64,000 nucleotides of DNA from Platerodrilus igneus (GCA_036346225.1 JARFIW010001455.1:372001-436000); one strand, 5' to 3'; positions 10,531-23,509 are shown, counted from the first letter of the stretch. Made by a program: numbers and translations. Notes: generated from the letters alone by a model not told the origin.

Positions 10531-13500
10531 TAAACTTAAATAACATAAATCACTTAGTACTACCATACATAGAAATACCCCACGCCCAATTTAAACTATT
10601 AATCGATACCGGATCCTCAAAAACATTAATTAGCCCCAGAACTGTGAAAAAACATTATTTAGATTATGTAGAAAGAGAACCATTTAAAATTAAAACAGCC
10701 CATCAAACAACACTACATCAATTCGTAGCTAATATACCCTTACCGAGAACATTTAATGTTAAAATAAAACATAAATTTTGTTTACAAATACGACGGACTA
10801 ATCGGAATGGACCTTCTAAGAAAATTAGGAGCCAACATTGACATTAAAAACCGTTTATTAAGGACGAAATACGGAAAAATCCCCATTAAATTTCAAAACA
10901 CAAATCGAACAAAAATACACAATAGAACCCCGAACAGAAAGAAAAATAAAAATCCCAGTACATTTTGACAAAAAAGTAGGAATAATAAATCATATGACAT
11001 TCCAACAAGGAGTAGAAACCCCAACTGCCTTAGTACAAATAAAAGACAATTATGCCACTACAAGGATATTAAATTCAAACGACTATCCCGTAGAATTATC
11101 ATTAACAGACACAATTAACGTAGAAGAATTAAATTTTAACGAAATGGAAATAGACGAAAATTTAGAAAACTATTACAACCCAATAGAACATGACAAAATG
11201 TTAAGAGAAAATTTAACTAACATCCGCTTTAATACCGACATAAATCTAGAAGAGCAAAGAGCAATTGAAAACTTATGTTTTGAACACCGCGACATATTCC
11301 ACTGCGAAGGAATACCACTAACATTCACCAACACAGTAAAACATAATATCGAGCTAACAGACAATAAGCCAATCTTTACAAAAGCATATAGACTACCTCA
11401 TGCAAGCCAAGAAGAAGCTGACAGACAAGTAACAGACTTATTAGAACAAGACATAATCTAGCACTCCAATTCACTATGGAGCAGCCCCGTGTTAATAGTA
11501 CCTAAAAAATTAGACGCAACCGGAAAGAGAAAGAACAGAATGGTAATAGATTATAGAAAGTTAAATGGAAAAACGGTAGATGACAAATATCCACTACCAA
11601 ATATAACCGAAATTTTAGACAAATTAGGCAAATGCCAATATTTTTCAACATTAGACCTAGCATCAGGATACCATCAGGTAGAGATGGAAGAAAAAGATAT
11701 ATCAAAAACAGCCTTCAGCACACCTAGAGGACATTACGAGTACAAACGAATGCCATTTGGATTAAAGAACGCACCCGCTACTTTCCAGAGAGTCATGGAC
11801 AATATACTACGAGGAATACACAATGAAAAGTGCCTTGTGTACCTAGATGACATCATAGTTTATTCCACATCATTGGTAGAACACATAGAAAGATTGAGAG
11901 AAGTATTTAAAAGACTAAAACAAGCACATTTCAAAGTACAATTAGACAAAAGTGAATTTTTACAAAAGGAAGTATCATTTTTAGGACATGTAATAACACC
12001 CCGAGGAGTAATGCCAAATCCCGACATAACAAATGCAGTTCTAAATTACCCTCTACCAAAAACAACCAAAGAAATTAAAGGATTTCTAGGACTTAGTGGT
12101 TACTACCGCAAATTCATTAAAGGTTACGCTCAGATAACAAAACCCTGACAAACTGTTTAAAAAAGGGAAACAAAATTGAACACACCCCGGAATTTATTAA
12201 AGCCGTAGACAAAATTAAAAACATATTAACGAATCACCCTGTATTAGAATACCCAGACTTTTCAAAACCATTTATACTGACGACAGACGCATCGAATGTA
12301 GCATTAGGCGCAGTATTGAGCCAAGGAAAAGTAGGTAGCGATAAACCCATCAGCTACGCATCTAGAACCCTAAATGAAACCGAACAGAAATATAGTACCA
12401 TAGAAAAAAAATTATTAGCTATAATTTGGGCAACAAAATATTTTAGACCTTACTTATACGGAAGAAAATTTTACATATACACTGATCATAGACCATTAGT
12501 ATGGCTATACAAACTTAAAGAACCGAATTCAAAATTACAACGATGGCGAATCAGACTCGAAGAGTACGATTACGAAATTATATCTAAAAAAGGAATTTAT
12601 AACAACAACGCAGACGTTTTAAGTAGAATCCAACTCAATGCATTAGAAACGGAATCCATTATAGGAAACGTAGACGAAGCAGAAATAAGGGAAGATCCAG
12701 ACGAGATCGACACGATACATTTGACACAAAACGAAGAACCTAAAAACGCGATTAAAATTTTAAACGAAGCAATCGATATGAAACCCAACCAATTTATAAT
12801 AATCGAAGTTTTAAATAACCCCAATCCCGTAAAATATACAAAAGTAGATAACAAAAAGATATACCAAATTCAAATAACCAAAGATGACAACGAGAAACAA
12901 ATAATTAAAATTCTAAGAATACACCCCCCGAGAGAAAACGATTTTATTTCTACTTCAACACCGAACATTTACACCAAAGATTTTCAGAATTATACGTTAA
13001 ACTATTCAATAACTCTGGCCCTGAACTCATCAGATGTACGAGAAAATTAATAACATTAGACGACCCTGACGAAATAAACGATGTAATTAGGAATCAACAC
13101 GAAGGAAAAATCAACCATCGTGGAATTAACGAAACAATAAAGCAACTTGTAAGACGTTATTATTTTAAAGATATGAAGGAATTCACCACAGATTTCATTA
13201 ACCAATGTGAATTATGTGACAAAGCGAAATACGATAGAAAACCCCCAAAGATACCCTTAATGTTAACCAAAACACCCGACAAACCATTTCAAATACTACA
13301 TGCCGCTACCCTAGTAGTAGAAAAGCAAAACTATTTAACAATTGTAGACGCATTCACAATAATAGGCCAAGCAATACCAATCACCTCCAAAAATAGCATC
13401 GACGTGACCCAAGGATTTTTACAATATTTCACATTTTATGGAACACCCGAATCAATAACTCTAGCAATGGTAGCGAATTTAAAAATGAGACAATACAAAA

Positions 13501-14140
13501 CACTTTAGAACTTCGCAAAATAAAAATTCATTTCATAACGGAAAACCATCCTGAATCAAACGGACTAATTGAACGACTACATTTAACCCGGTTAGAACAA
13601 ATTCGATTATTAAGGATAAATTATAAAAAGGAACATATAACCAATCTAATGTCATACGCACTAATCGCCTATAATAATACAATTTACTCATCTACAAATT
13701 TTACACCCTTAGAATTAACCTTAGGACATTCAGATTCACGAAATCCCTATGACATACACTACAACAAGGAAGTATACCAACAATATGCGAAAGACCACAA
13801 AGAAAAACTAAAAATAACTTACGACAAGGTAAAAGATAAATTAGAGAACGATAAGGAACGTATCACCACAACCCGAAATAAAAATACCGACGCAAATAAA
13901 TTTTCAATAGGACAAACCGTGTATGAGAAAAACTTTCAAAACAAGCGACATAAAACGGCACCCAGAAATTTAGGACCATTTAAAACTAAGGAAATATCAG
14001 ATAAAAACATAGCAGTAGTAGACAACGGCAAAATAACAAAGTACATTCATTTGAAAAACCTAAGACACCCTGTAATTTCAGATGGACAATCATCACCCTT
14101 ACCGTCAACCTCCGCCCAGGTAGAACGGACAACCAAGTAA
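10531..14140 (+). pseudogene. pol of the errantivirus-like element (protease, RT, RNase H, integrase)
   Basis: Domains in order: protease with LLIDTGSSKTLIS (catalytic Asp codon at 10605); RT 11.4-12.1 kb with [25 protein letters not shown] and YLDD (11838-11860); RNase H 12.27-12.65 kb with [13 protein letters not shown] and YTDHRPL; integrase 13.08-14.14 kb with an HHCC zinc-binding part, a DDE core and a C-terminal GPF module. Breaks: deletion and frameshift near 10790, stop at 11459, frameshift near 12145, and several more in the integrase. The first integrase aspartate is replaced in a LHAATL context, and a one-base loss hits the codon before the second-aspartate NG motif near 13466. Confidence 0.9.
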
Positions 14141-14222
14141 TAATAAAAGATATAAAAAAACAACTCCGGTATACTACCAATAAAATTAGGCAGTATGCAA
14201 AACACAATCAACCCTTACTTTA

Positions 14223-15271
14223 ATGCAACAAATTTTAGCAACGTTAGAAAACGCAGTAACATTTGCACACTTAAATACCCTACACTCTAGTATTATTGAA
14301 CCAACCGATTTATTAAAGGAATTAATAAGATTTAGATCACTTATAATTAACAGTAAATTACCTTTTGATGTAACAGAATCAAACATTCTAATATTTGAAA
14401 AGATAGCTATAGTAAAAGGCTACATTAAGAATAACGAAATAATATTTTTAATAGAAATCCCGATAGTAGAAAGTAACAATTATAATTATTATCATTTATT
14501 TGCTTTTCCAACGAAAGTTACTAGCACATACCAAGTAATCATACCCAAAACCAAATTCCTATCCCTAAATGAACTAAATGTACTGAAGTAACACCAAACC
14601 AATACTTATGCCAATCAATGACGACGACAACCATTCAAGAAGACAGCCCTTGTGAAGTACAACTATTAAAATTCTCAAATCATTACGAAAACTGTGAAGC
14701 CAAACAGGTGCAAATAAATAACATGAAAATTCAAAAAGTTACAGAAAACAAATGGATAGTCATTTTCCCAACAGAAGTAGTAGCAACCATGCACTGCAAT
14801 CAGGGTGAAAATAACCAAGCATTAATCGGAAGCAAACTAATTACCCTTAAAGAAGATAGTTATGCGAAATTGAAAGAAGAAGTAATCAGAGTTTATCAAG
14901 ATCCCATAGCAACAAAGAAACTTGCAAACCTACCGGAAGTACAGTTCAAGATAGAACAACAAGAAAACGAAGAAATAGTAAAGAAACCCATGAAGCTAGA
15001 GCATCTAGACTTAGACGACCTCAACCACGCCATGAAATTAGTGGAAAGTTACAAAGAACATTTAAGTGAACTTAAAATGCCAAAGTTACATTATGATAAT
15101 ATAAGCGTTTGGACAATTGTGTTAATCATTTTAATAATTTTTGTAATTATATATGTATTTTACAAAATGTATTTTAGATATAAGAAAGAAGGAAACAGTT
15201 CTAGATTTAAAAAAACAAAGAGAAATAAAGATACGATAAGTATACCCTTAGAAACAATGAATTTTAAATAA
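14223..15271 (+). pseudogene. env remnant (baculovirus-F/gypsy-Env-like, membrane-anchor half)
   Basis: Two frames (14223-14591 and 14618-15271) resemble the C-terminal half of insect errantivirus Env. They contain a helical ATLENAVTFAHLNTLHSS segment, a Cys-containing strand region, and a 20-residue hydrophobic anchor at about 15106-15165 followed by a basic cytoplasmic tail. The N-terminal half is absent: only about 80 bases separate pol from this fragment, with no signal peptide, furin-type site or fusion-peptide region. A frame break lies at about 14591. No functional envelope protein is possible from this locus. Confidence 0.75.
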
Positions 15272-15330
15272 AATTGAATAATGAATTTTATGTATTTAAA
15301 AATTAAGTAAAACCTTAATTTTTCATTTAC

Positions 15331-15339
15331 GGTGGGAGG
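15331..15339 (+). other. Polypurine tract
   Basis: GGTGGGAGG lies directly before the 3' LTR start (AGTTATG at 15340). It is the plus-strand priming site and confirms the LTR border. Confidence 0.8.
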
Positions 15340-15883
15340 AGTTATGTATCTCCCAATTATCTATATGTTTTGAATATATTGAATCTAATAGAAATTATTA
15401 GAAATTGTTAAATAAAGTATAAGTTCATTGCAACATTGTAATACAAGGATAACCCAGAGAGGTTATCGACAGTTCATGAGAACGGAATGCAACTTTGCAT
15501 CCGAGAGGGCAGTGATACTGCAGGTGGCAGGTCACAGGCGGTTAACATACCGCAATTACTTAGAAATAGGATTGTTACAATGTAATAAAGTGTACAATTA
15601 AGAGAAAAGCAGACATGAGATCTGCAAGTTCCCACAGCCGTGTGAGGGGCAGGTTATTATAAAAAGCCCGGGAGCTCAAGGCCCGGCAGTCAGTTTTCGA
15701 ACTCCATACTTCGTTGTTCAAGCTACTCACCTTATTACAATTAATTAAATGTTTTTGAATTAAAGTTATTTTACAAGTTATTCAAAATTCCATTGTAATT
15801 TCTGTTTTAAGTTAAAATAAAAATTGTTAAAAGTTTTCGGAATTGTTTTTAAAAACACCGCTCCAAAGGCCCGAACCTTAACT
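15340..15883 (+). repeat. 3' LTR of the errantivirus-like element
   Basis: 544 bp, the same length as the 5' LTR, ending CCTTAACT and followed by the CGCG duplication. Confidence 0.9.
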
Positions 15884-16040
15884 CGCGTACCAGTTGTAAT
15901 TATTATGATTAATAAAAGAATGTTTTAAGTTTATTGAGTTTTCTTACAAAGGTTTGGAGAAAAAAAATGTACAAGTAATTGTGAATCGTTAGTGCTTATA
16001 AGAGTTGATCTTATTTTGCAAAAGTACTACAATTAGAATC

Positions 16041-17025
16041 CACAAAGTGTACAAATAATATGTAATATTTAATTGGTATTCGCTAAAAATTAAAGGGTAG
16101 AAGTCAATGCCATTCATTATTATTTTAATTGGAGTTAATTGAACCATTAGTAATATATAATAAGCATAAAAGCCTGTGAAAATCCAAGGTTGGTAACAAA
16201 CAGCTAAAAGGAAGGTTAAAATACCATGAAACAAAGCTCGGAGAATTATATTAAAACTTTCATTAGCAGCACACCCCTGCAAACTTTTAAATGTCAAATT
16301 CTAATAAATTTGAATAGATAAACATGCAGCTTCTACGTATATTGGAAACGGTCGGATGTTTTAGCAGGAAATGCTAGATGAGGGGTTATTTTACTCAAGT
16401 AGGAATCCACGTGGATTTAAATAGCAGATAGTAAAGAATATTGATTTGTACCACTCAGACCAGGGTAGAAAGGGATGGATAAAACGCGTAAAGCAGAGAC
16501 ACTGATAATAAAGGCGTGATTTGTGAAGCTTCACTAAGGCTACGATTGGTTGAAATAAGATGCAAGCATGAGAGGGGAAAGCATAGCAGTTGGTGTGTAA
16601 AATTAATTAGTTGTTCTCGGACGTGTTGCGAGCCGTGTAGAAATTTCTTAGATTTTCAACTTGGACGTGTGCAAATTTAGTAGAATCGCTGTGCCGAGCC
16701 GTCGAAAAGGAAAATAGAATGCGAAATTCTAAAAATTGTCCATTGCGGGACAAATTCGACTTGCAAGCGGGCCATTATATAAACTCGTGTTAATAGGAGT
16801 TTCGCCCTCTTAGATTTTTGATTTTATTCAATATTTTAAACAGTTTTGCTTTTTATTTTTTTGATTATTCGATACTTTAAGTAGAATACGTGGTGATTAC
16901 GTGCTACAATAAAAGTTATTAGTGCACTTAGAGAAGATACAAGGTAATAAAGTCTAGTTATATTTGAGAGTATTACTGTACCAATTATCCAAATTAGTAA
17001 CGATAAAGAAATAAATAGAAGTAGA
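16041..17025 (+). repeat. Dispersed ~1-kb repeat, copy 1
   Basis: Aligns with about 43312-44250 from CAAAGTGTACAAATAAT to a GCAACGATAAA-like end. Near its 3' end it has a TATATAAAC box (about 16776) and, shortly after, AGTTTCGC...CTCTTAG, then AATAAAAG. It may be a long LTR or the 3' part of an unknown element; no ORF is present. Confidence 0.7.
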
Positions 17026-17499
17026 CAGTCGTGAAACTGCTCTAATAACGTTAGGTAGGCCGCCTCCTCTCTTTCAGACCATTGTCATTTTATGCCCTTT
17101 TTCAAAAGTTTAAACAGCGGAATAGCCTTTTCAAAAAAAGCAGGTACAAACTTGTTAAAACTTCATACAGTTGGAGGTCAGCGATTGACAGTATAGATGG
17201 CCTTATCGTATATTGTTGTTGTGCTACACATATGGCGGAGCGATAAATCCTTTTCGCTTCACCAACATGACTCTCTCGTATTGTTTCACCGACTCAACAC
17301 CTAATGACTATAACAGCGAGTGCATAAGTGCTGCTGCCCGACCAGGTTGCGTCGACCGGTAAACAACACCTATCTTCGCGGGAGTAAATTGGTGAACAAC
17401 ATTGCAAGGTAAGCAAAGCATTAATTACGGTTTGACCTATGTTACTGTTTTTCGCGCCTTACCTCCAATTGCATACAATTACAGTCCATTTGCTAAGCT

Positions 17500-17905
17500 T
17501 TACGCTTTGGGAAACGTTCTGGAGCTGTCCCGATTTTTTATACACTCCAATGTGTACCAGACAAACTTTTTGTAGAAATTAAGTACACCCAAAAATGCCC
17601 TTAATTTTCTAATATTATTTAGTATCGGATATTTTAAAATCTCAGACAACCTTTTCTTGTTTATGTACCTGCCCTGGTTATTCACCAATAACCCAAAAAT
17701 TTGACAGTTTTCGAAGAGAACTCACACTTTTCAATATAAAATCTTAGGCCTGCTAATTTAAGCTCCAAAGAAATTTTTCTAAATGAAAATAGTGCTGCTG
17801 TTCATTCTCAATAAAGATCAAAATGTCATCGACGTAATAGACACAGAATTGTTCATACGACCCTAAAATTGTCTGCATTGCCTTAATCAATGCTGCACTC
17901 AACTA
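17500..17905 (-). pseudogene. Ty3/gypsy RT fragment
   Basis: The minus-strand frames read AALIKAMQ, then YVDDILIF (about 17840), then LRAFLGVLNFYKKFV (about 17570-17610), that is palm, catalytic box and connection. Two stops and a frameshift lie between. It is close to the RT at 258-924. No flanking LTR was identified. Confidence 0.8.
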
Positions 17906-17909
17906 AGCT

Positions 17910-18133
17910 TTACGAAATTATGTTTTACTTGTATTTACGCAATTATGCGCCTCAAATTAAGTTTCCTAACTAATTAATAATTAATATTTATAGTGAAATA
18001 TTTAATAATAATTAATCAAATGTCATCTGATTTTGCTCAAAAACGTCTCAAACTTGTGTGACCCATTTATACACCTTTTACCTTGCAATATCTACAAATT
18101 TGAGCTTGCTAATGCCTATTATGACCACGGTAA

Positions 18134-18170
<37 letters not shown>

Positions 18171-19980
18171 CTGTGATAAGGAGTTGTTTAAGGGTGTATT
18201 ATATAGCAAAGGTCGTGCAGAAACCATAAATTACGATAGGAAGCAGAAAACTGCATTTATTTAGTAAAAAATTTAATAATTCTTATATTATGTAAATAGT
18301 AAGCATTTAACACCCTGTATAGAGCATGATTAGTTTTAAGCGACGCAAATAAACACAATAATAGGACGCGTATTTAGCATAGAAATAGGTAATTCATACA
18401 TTAGGTAAATAACAAGGATTTAACATCCGGTATATAGAGATTTAATAATTTTAAGTAATGTAAATAACGATATTTTTCAGTAAAAACACGCGTATTTAGA
18501 GGTAAGGATAATACATGTAATTAAACACGCATTCAAAAGGGTTCTAATTAGTTATAATATAATACGGAGATAAGAGATAAAACTTAACAAAGTTTTGTGT
18601 AAGTGCGTAGAAACAATCAACATATTTGATAAGAAAATGCAGTTCAAAGATGCGTAAATAAATAAACATACATGAAAATCGAAATTAAAATTACATCACG
18701 TATTTTTGTATAATATGGAAAACGCGATATCTAAACCAAAAAAACGTATGGCAAGATAACAAAGCATCTGTAATAAACAACTATTACCCGGAAAATCAAG
18801 TATATTACATCAGAAAACCACTCCAAGGTGCAGGATATGCAAATACCTCATTGGTTAAGATCGCGACGGACTTGTTACAAAACCAACCCACATCCAAGTG
18901 GGATCAACCTATATTAATAGCAAGAATGATAACGGAGTGCAGTTTTAACTCAAGAAGGCCAAGCTGCGATACTTTGAATCTAAAGTTCACGCGTAATTTA
19001 ATATTTAATAATACAATAGTAAAAATGTATAGTGCTGCAAATATAAAAATTTCTATTGCCATATAACGTGAGTAGAATTTGGGGTAATTTATTTAAACTA
19101 ATAATATAATAATAGGGCTCCAAATTGGTAAAGAATAATTTGGAATGTAATGTCAATAATCCAAATGTGTGTATAATAAATTCAAGTAAATAGATATAAT
19201 AAATTCGAGTGAATAGATATAATAATTCCGAGTGTATGAATAATCCTAGTTAGTCAATAATGATTCAAATGTGTGTATAATTCTAATCCTAATTGGATGA
19301 AAATAATTCTGAATTGATGTTGGTTGATAATGGATGGTATAATAATTTAAGTGCATGGAAGATTCTAATTAAGGCGTTGAAGATTTTAGTATAATTTTGA
19401 GTTGTGAGAATCAATAAAGAAGCACGAAGCAATTCATGGAAACAAAGAGGTTCAATTAAGCAGAACAGAACAAGTCAGATCTAATTAGTTTTAAGACATT
19501 TTTTTTATTTAAATTTGGATATTAAATTTACTTAATTTATAAAAGTGTAACAAAGTCAGCAACAAACTTTGCATACGTTAAAAGTTCGTAATATTATAAA
19601 GGGATCCAAACGTTCGAGGTTTCTTTGATAAAAAGGGTAGTTTTTGGTGACTTTAGATTGATTGCATAGCATATAAATTTTGGGATAAATTAGACTTGTG
19701 ATATTGATTGATTGAAACGTGTATTTTAATAATTTTCAAAACTTGTACATGGTATTTCTTTTCATTATATGGAATTGATTGACTTCATTTATAATTCAAA
19801 CAAAGAGGTAGTCAGAAAAGGGTGAAGAAAAAAAAATTTGATCATCGTAACGTTGTGCACTCTGTGTGGAATGATAAAAGCTAGCCGTGGCATAATAAGT
19901 AAAATTAGTGAGATTGAAATTTGATTAGGAAAACACAGAGAGGTGGAGTTGCCATTAACACCGAGTACGGCGTTATCATA
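17910..19980. other. AT-rich region without a gene
   Basis: It contains a (TA)n run at 18138-18169, two degenerate units of about 115 bp at 18292-18520, and short TATAATAAATTC-type repeats at 19130-19260. Its frames lack family motifs. Nothing else is supported. Confidence 0.5.
18292..18520. repeat. Degenerate tandem duplication, unit about 115 bp
   Basis: Units start at about 18292 and 18405 and share, in order, GTAAATA, ATTTAACA(C/T)CC, AATTTTAAG-like, and ACGCGTATTTAG blocks with spacer differences. Confidence 0.55.
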
Positions 19981-19981
19981 T

Positions 19982-19984
<3 letters not shown>

Positions 19985-20022
<38 letters not shown>
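19985..20022. repeat. (TA)n microsatellite
   Basis: A pure TA run at the outer end of the minus-strand Penelope-like copy; a similar run caps the other copy at 23468-23535. Confidence 0.95.
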
Positions 20023-20027
<5 letters not shown>

Positions 20028-20029
20028 AT

Positions 20030-22047
20030 ATAAATTCTTTAGTTGTTGATTTTCTTCTTTGGGAATATGTTCGTCCACTAATTAATAAGAAAAACGCTCA
20101 TTTATGAATTTGTCGACGTTTCGGGTAATTTATTCCCTTAATCATGACCTATGAATATTTGTTATAATACAAACTTATATCAACTGGTGTTACTTACAAT
20201 CTATGCGAGCTTAATTTGTTAAAAGCAGTAAATCAGAAAACCATAATAAATTAATGACACTGACATTTAAAAACAATTTGTAACATAAAACTCTAGTCAT
20301 ATAAATAAAATTATCTTTAAACTTACACTGTACTACACTATTTACAAATGGTTTAAATTCACATAAGTTACAAGAATTTATAGTAAGAATGATGTTTAAC
20401 AAGTTAACAACATGCCATAACTGATAAGTATAAACAATTATATGGCTGGTGATTTTGTATATTTATTAAATTTTTACATTATACCTGGTGAGAGAACTTG
20501 AAAATTTAGTTTAACTCTATTTATTATTATTGCGCCTACTTAATTTGTATAGTAGTGAATACACTGTGTTTAAATTGTCTATATCTGTTTTAAAATTTAT
20601 TGTATTATTGTTGTTTTGGATATGAAAGGATTCTAAAAATAAACGTTTTTATCATTATTTTCTACTTCTAAAATTTGTATATCATCAAAATCAGCATTAT
20701 GTGTTTTATTGTTCAAGTGAATTGCAAGAGCACACGATTTTTATTAATTTTGCGTCACTTTTGTGCTGGGTGACACGATTGCGTAACCATTGCTTGGTCT
20801 CTCCAACGTAGCATTGTTTGCACTCACAGTTGATTTTATAAACTATATTACTTAGTATTTTCTTATTGGTAGGATCTTTAAGAGGTGTAAAGAGGTTTTT
20901 AAGGTTCTATTGTAATTCACAGCAATGTGCATATCTGGAGTGCTTAATGTCTTTATCAGAGTTGAAGTTAAGTTTCGGATATATGGAAAACTTTTGTGCA
21001 CGATTTTGGTAGATTGTTTATCGATTTTACTTTCAGTAGTGGTGTTGAACAATATTTTATGCAGTAGGATTTTGGATAACCGTTATTTATTAAAGTATTT
21101 CTTAAATTAATCAAATTTTGTTTTCGAAACTGTGGATGACAGATTTTATAATTCTATTTCTTAGCGTTAAAACAGTATTTAATTTATGTTTGAATGTATG
21201 ATCTGAATTAAAGTTGACATACCTACCAGAATCTGTGGGTTTTTATAAATGTCTAGAATTAATTTATTATTATTGTCTTTTATAATTTTATATCCAGAAA
21301 GGGGATGCTATTATCGTGTTCAATTTCAATTGTGAATTTTAAATTGGGGTTAAAGTTATTAAAAGTATTTAAGGTTTCCGTTATAGAGGTATTTGGTATT
21401 GCACATAGAATATCATCTACAAATTTAATTATAAAAGGCATTTGAAATGAGAGTACCGGTAGAGTGGTTTTTATTAAGTGATCCAGTATAATTTGAGCAA
21501 TAATCGGTGATAAGGGTGAGCCCATTGGAGTACCGGAGATTTGTAAATAAAATTGATTATCGAATGAAAAATAGGTATTGTTAAAAATTAAGTTAATGGT
21601 CGTAATGAATAGTAAACGTGAAAAGTTGCAGTGAGGTTTTATTTTTTCTTCCCATTTTTCTTCCAACAATTCAATAACTAATGGTAAAGGTATATTGGTG
21701 AATAAAGATTCAACGTCAAGAGATACCAAGATAAAGTCTTTCGGTAATTGAAAATCTTTCAGCTTTTCTACAGCGCTAAACGTGTCTTTTACACTATAAC
21801 TCTCACTCAACGGAAATGCTTTTGTTAATATTTCGGTCATGTATTTTGCTATATTATAAGTGGGGGTATTAACAGGTGATATGATCGGTCTTAATGTGAC
21901 GATCTGTTTATGGATTTTTGGTAATCCATAAAATTTACCCGGAGTTGAATTATTTCTAGTTAGTTGTTTTTTGAGACTTTCGGATATTACCTGTTTTTTA
22001 TTCAAAACTTTTATATGATCATTTACTTTTTTTTGGATTGTAAATGT
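20030..22047 (-). pseudogene. Penelope-like element, minus-strand copy (5' truncated)
   Basis: The minus frame 21280-22005 is a Penelope-type RT: KFYGLPKIHK, LRPIISPVNTPTYNIA, then FILVSLDVESLFTNIPL (first catalytic Asp), GTPMGSPLSPIIAQ, and FVDDILC at about 21405-21430. The downstream 20.6-21.28 kb, the linker and GIY-YIG part, is frame-shifted but aligns to the plus-strand copy. The 3' end at about 20033-20150 carries the pLTR-type sequence ending in the GTCGACGTTTCGGG region. The copy begins abruptly at about 22047, where it meets the inverted copy. Confidence 0.88.
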
Positions 22048-23440
22048 GCAATACCAAATACCTCTATAACGGAAACCTTAAATACTTTTAATAACTTTAA
22101 CCCCAATTTAAAATTCACAATTGAAATTGAACACGATAATAGCATCCCCTTTCTGGATATAAAAATTATAAAAGACAATAATAAATTAATTCTAGACATT
22201 TATAAAAAACCCACAGATTCTGGTAGGTATGTCAACTTTAATTCAGATCATACATTCAAACATAAATTAAATACTGTTTTAACGCTAAAAAATAGAATTA
22301 TAAAAATCTGTCATCCACAGTTTCGAAAACAAAATTTGATTAATTTAAGAAATACTTTAATAAATAACGGTTATCCAAAAATCCTACTGCATAAAATATT
22401 GTTCAACACCACTACTGAAAGTAAAATCGATAAACAATCTACCAAAATCGTGCACAAAAGTTTTCCATATATCCGAAACTTAACTTCAACTCTGATAAAG
22501 ACATTAAGCACTCCAGATATGCACATTGCTGTGAATTACAATAGAACCTTAAAAAACCTCTTTACACCTCTTAAAGATCCTACCAATAAGAAAATACTAA
22601 GTAATATAGTTTATAAAATCAACTGTGAGTGCAAACAATGCTACGTTGGAGAGACCAAGCAATGGTTACGCAATCGTGTCACCCAGCACAAAAGTGACGC
22701 AAAAATTAATAAAAAATCGTGTGCTCTTGCAATTCACTTGAACAATAAAACACATAATGCTGATTTTGATGATATACAAATTTTAGAAGTAGAAAATAAT
22801 TATAAAAAACGTTTATTTTTAGAATCCTTTCATATCCAAAACAACAATAATACAATAAATTTTAAAACAGATATAGACAATTTAAACACAGTGTATTCAC
22901 TACTATACAAATTAAGTAGGCGCAATAATAATAAATAGAGTTAAACTAAATTTTCAAGTTCTCTCACCAGGTATAATGTAAAAATTTAATAAATATACAA
23001 AATCACCAGCCATATAATTGTTTATACTTATCAGTTATGGCATGTTGTTAACTTGTTAAACATCATTCTTACTATAAATTCTTGTAACTTATGTGAATTT
23101 AAACCATTTGTAAATAGTGTAGTACAGTGTAAGTTTAAAGATAATTTTAGTTATATGACTAGAGTTTTATGTTACAAATTGTTTTTTAAATGTCAGTGTC
23201 ATTAATTTATTATGGTTTTCTGATTTACTGCTTTTTAACAAATTAAGCTCGCATAGATTGTAAGTAACACCAGTTGATATAAGTTTGTATTATAACGAAT
23301 ATTCATAGGTCATGATTAAGGGAATAAATTACCCGAAACGTCGACAAATTCATAAATGAGCGTTTTTCTTATTAATTAGTGGACGAACATATTCCCAAAG
23401 AAGAAAATCAACAACTAAAGAATTTATATTATTAACAGAT
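22048..23440 (+). pseudogene. Penelope-like element, plus-strand copy (shorter, with GIY-YIG)
   Basis: The open frame starts just after the RT catalytic box (CAIPNTSITETLN) and runs to 22938. It includes the RT thumb and a C-terminal GIY-YIG endonuclease: YKINCECKQCYVGETKQWL with R and H residues in LRNRVTQHK, and a later LESFHIQ glutamate. The 3' end (22940-23440) duplicates the 3' end of the minus copy in inverted orientation. The endonuclease frame is intact, but the RT fingers and palm are missing. Penelope elements normally encode RT followed by GIY-YIG; here one copy keeps the RT core and the other the endonuclease. Confidence 0.88.
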
Positions 23441-23464
23441 ATAACGTCCGATAACACAGCTGTG

Positions 23465-23467
<3 letters not shown>

Positions 23468-23509
<42 letters not shown>

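Larger units (their letters stand above)
6621..15883 (+). mobile_element. Errantivirus-like LTR retroelement, full length but defective
   Basis: Two 544-bp LTRs (6621-7164 and 15340-15883), both AGTT...AACT, enclose a tRNA-Ser-type primer site, a 2.2-kb leader, gag, pol, an env remnant and a polypurine tract. The flanks are a perfect CGCG duplication (6617-6620 and 15884-15887). A count by eye gives about 25 differences between the LTRs, roughly 5 percent, so the insertion is not recent. Every ORF is interrupted. A second truncated copy (about 39.8-43.2 kb), a solo LTR (23774) and an R-U5 piece (3984) belong to the same family. Confidence 0.9.

Noticed and set aside
14223..15271. Independent host membrane protein
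   Set aside because: Position between pol and polypurine tract and similarity to errantivirus Env helices identify it as env remnant.
20030..23440. Twin-priming product of one Penelope RNA
   Set aside because: Twin priming gives non-overlapping inverted parts; here both arms share the 3' end.
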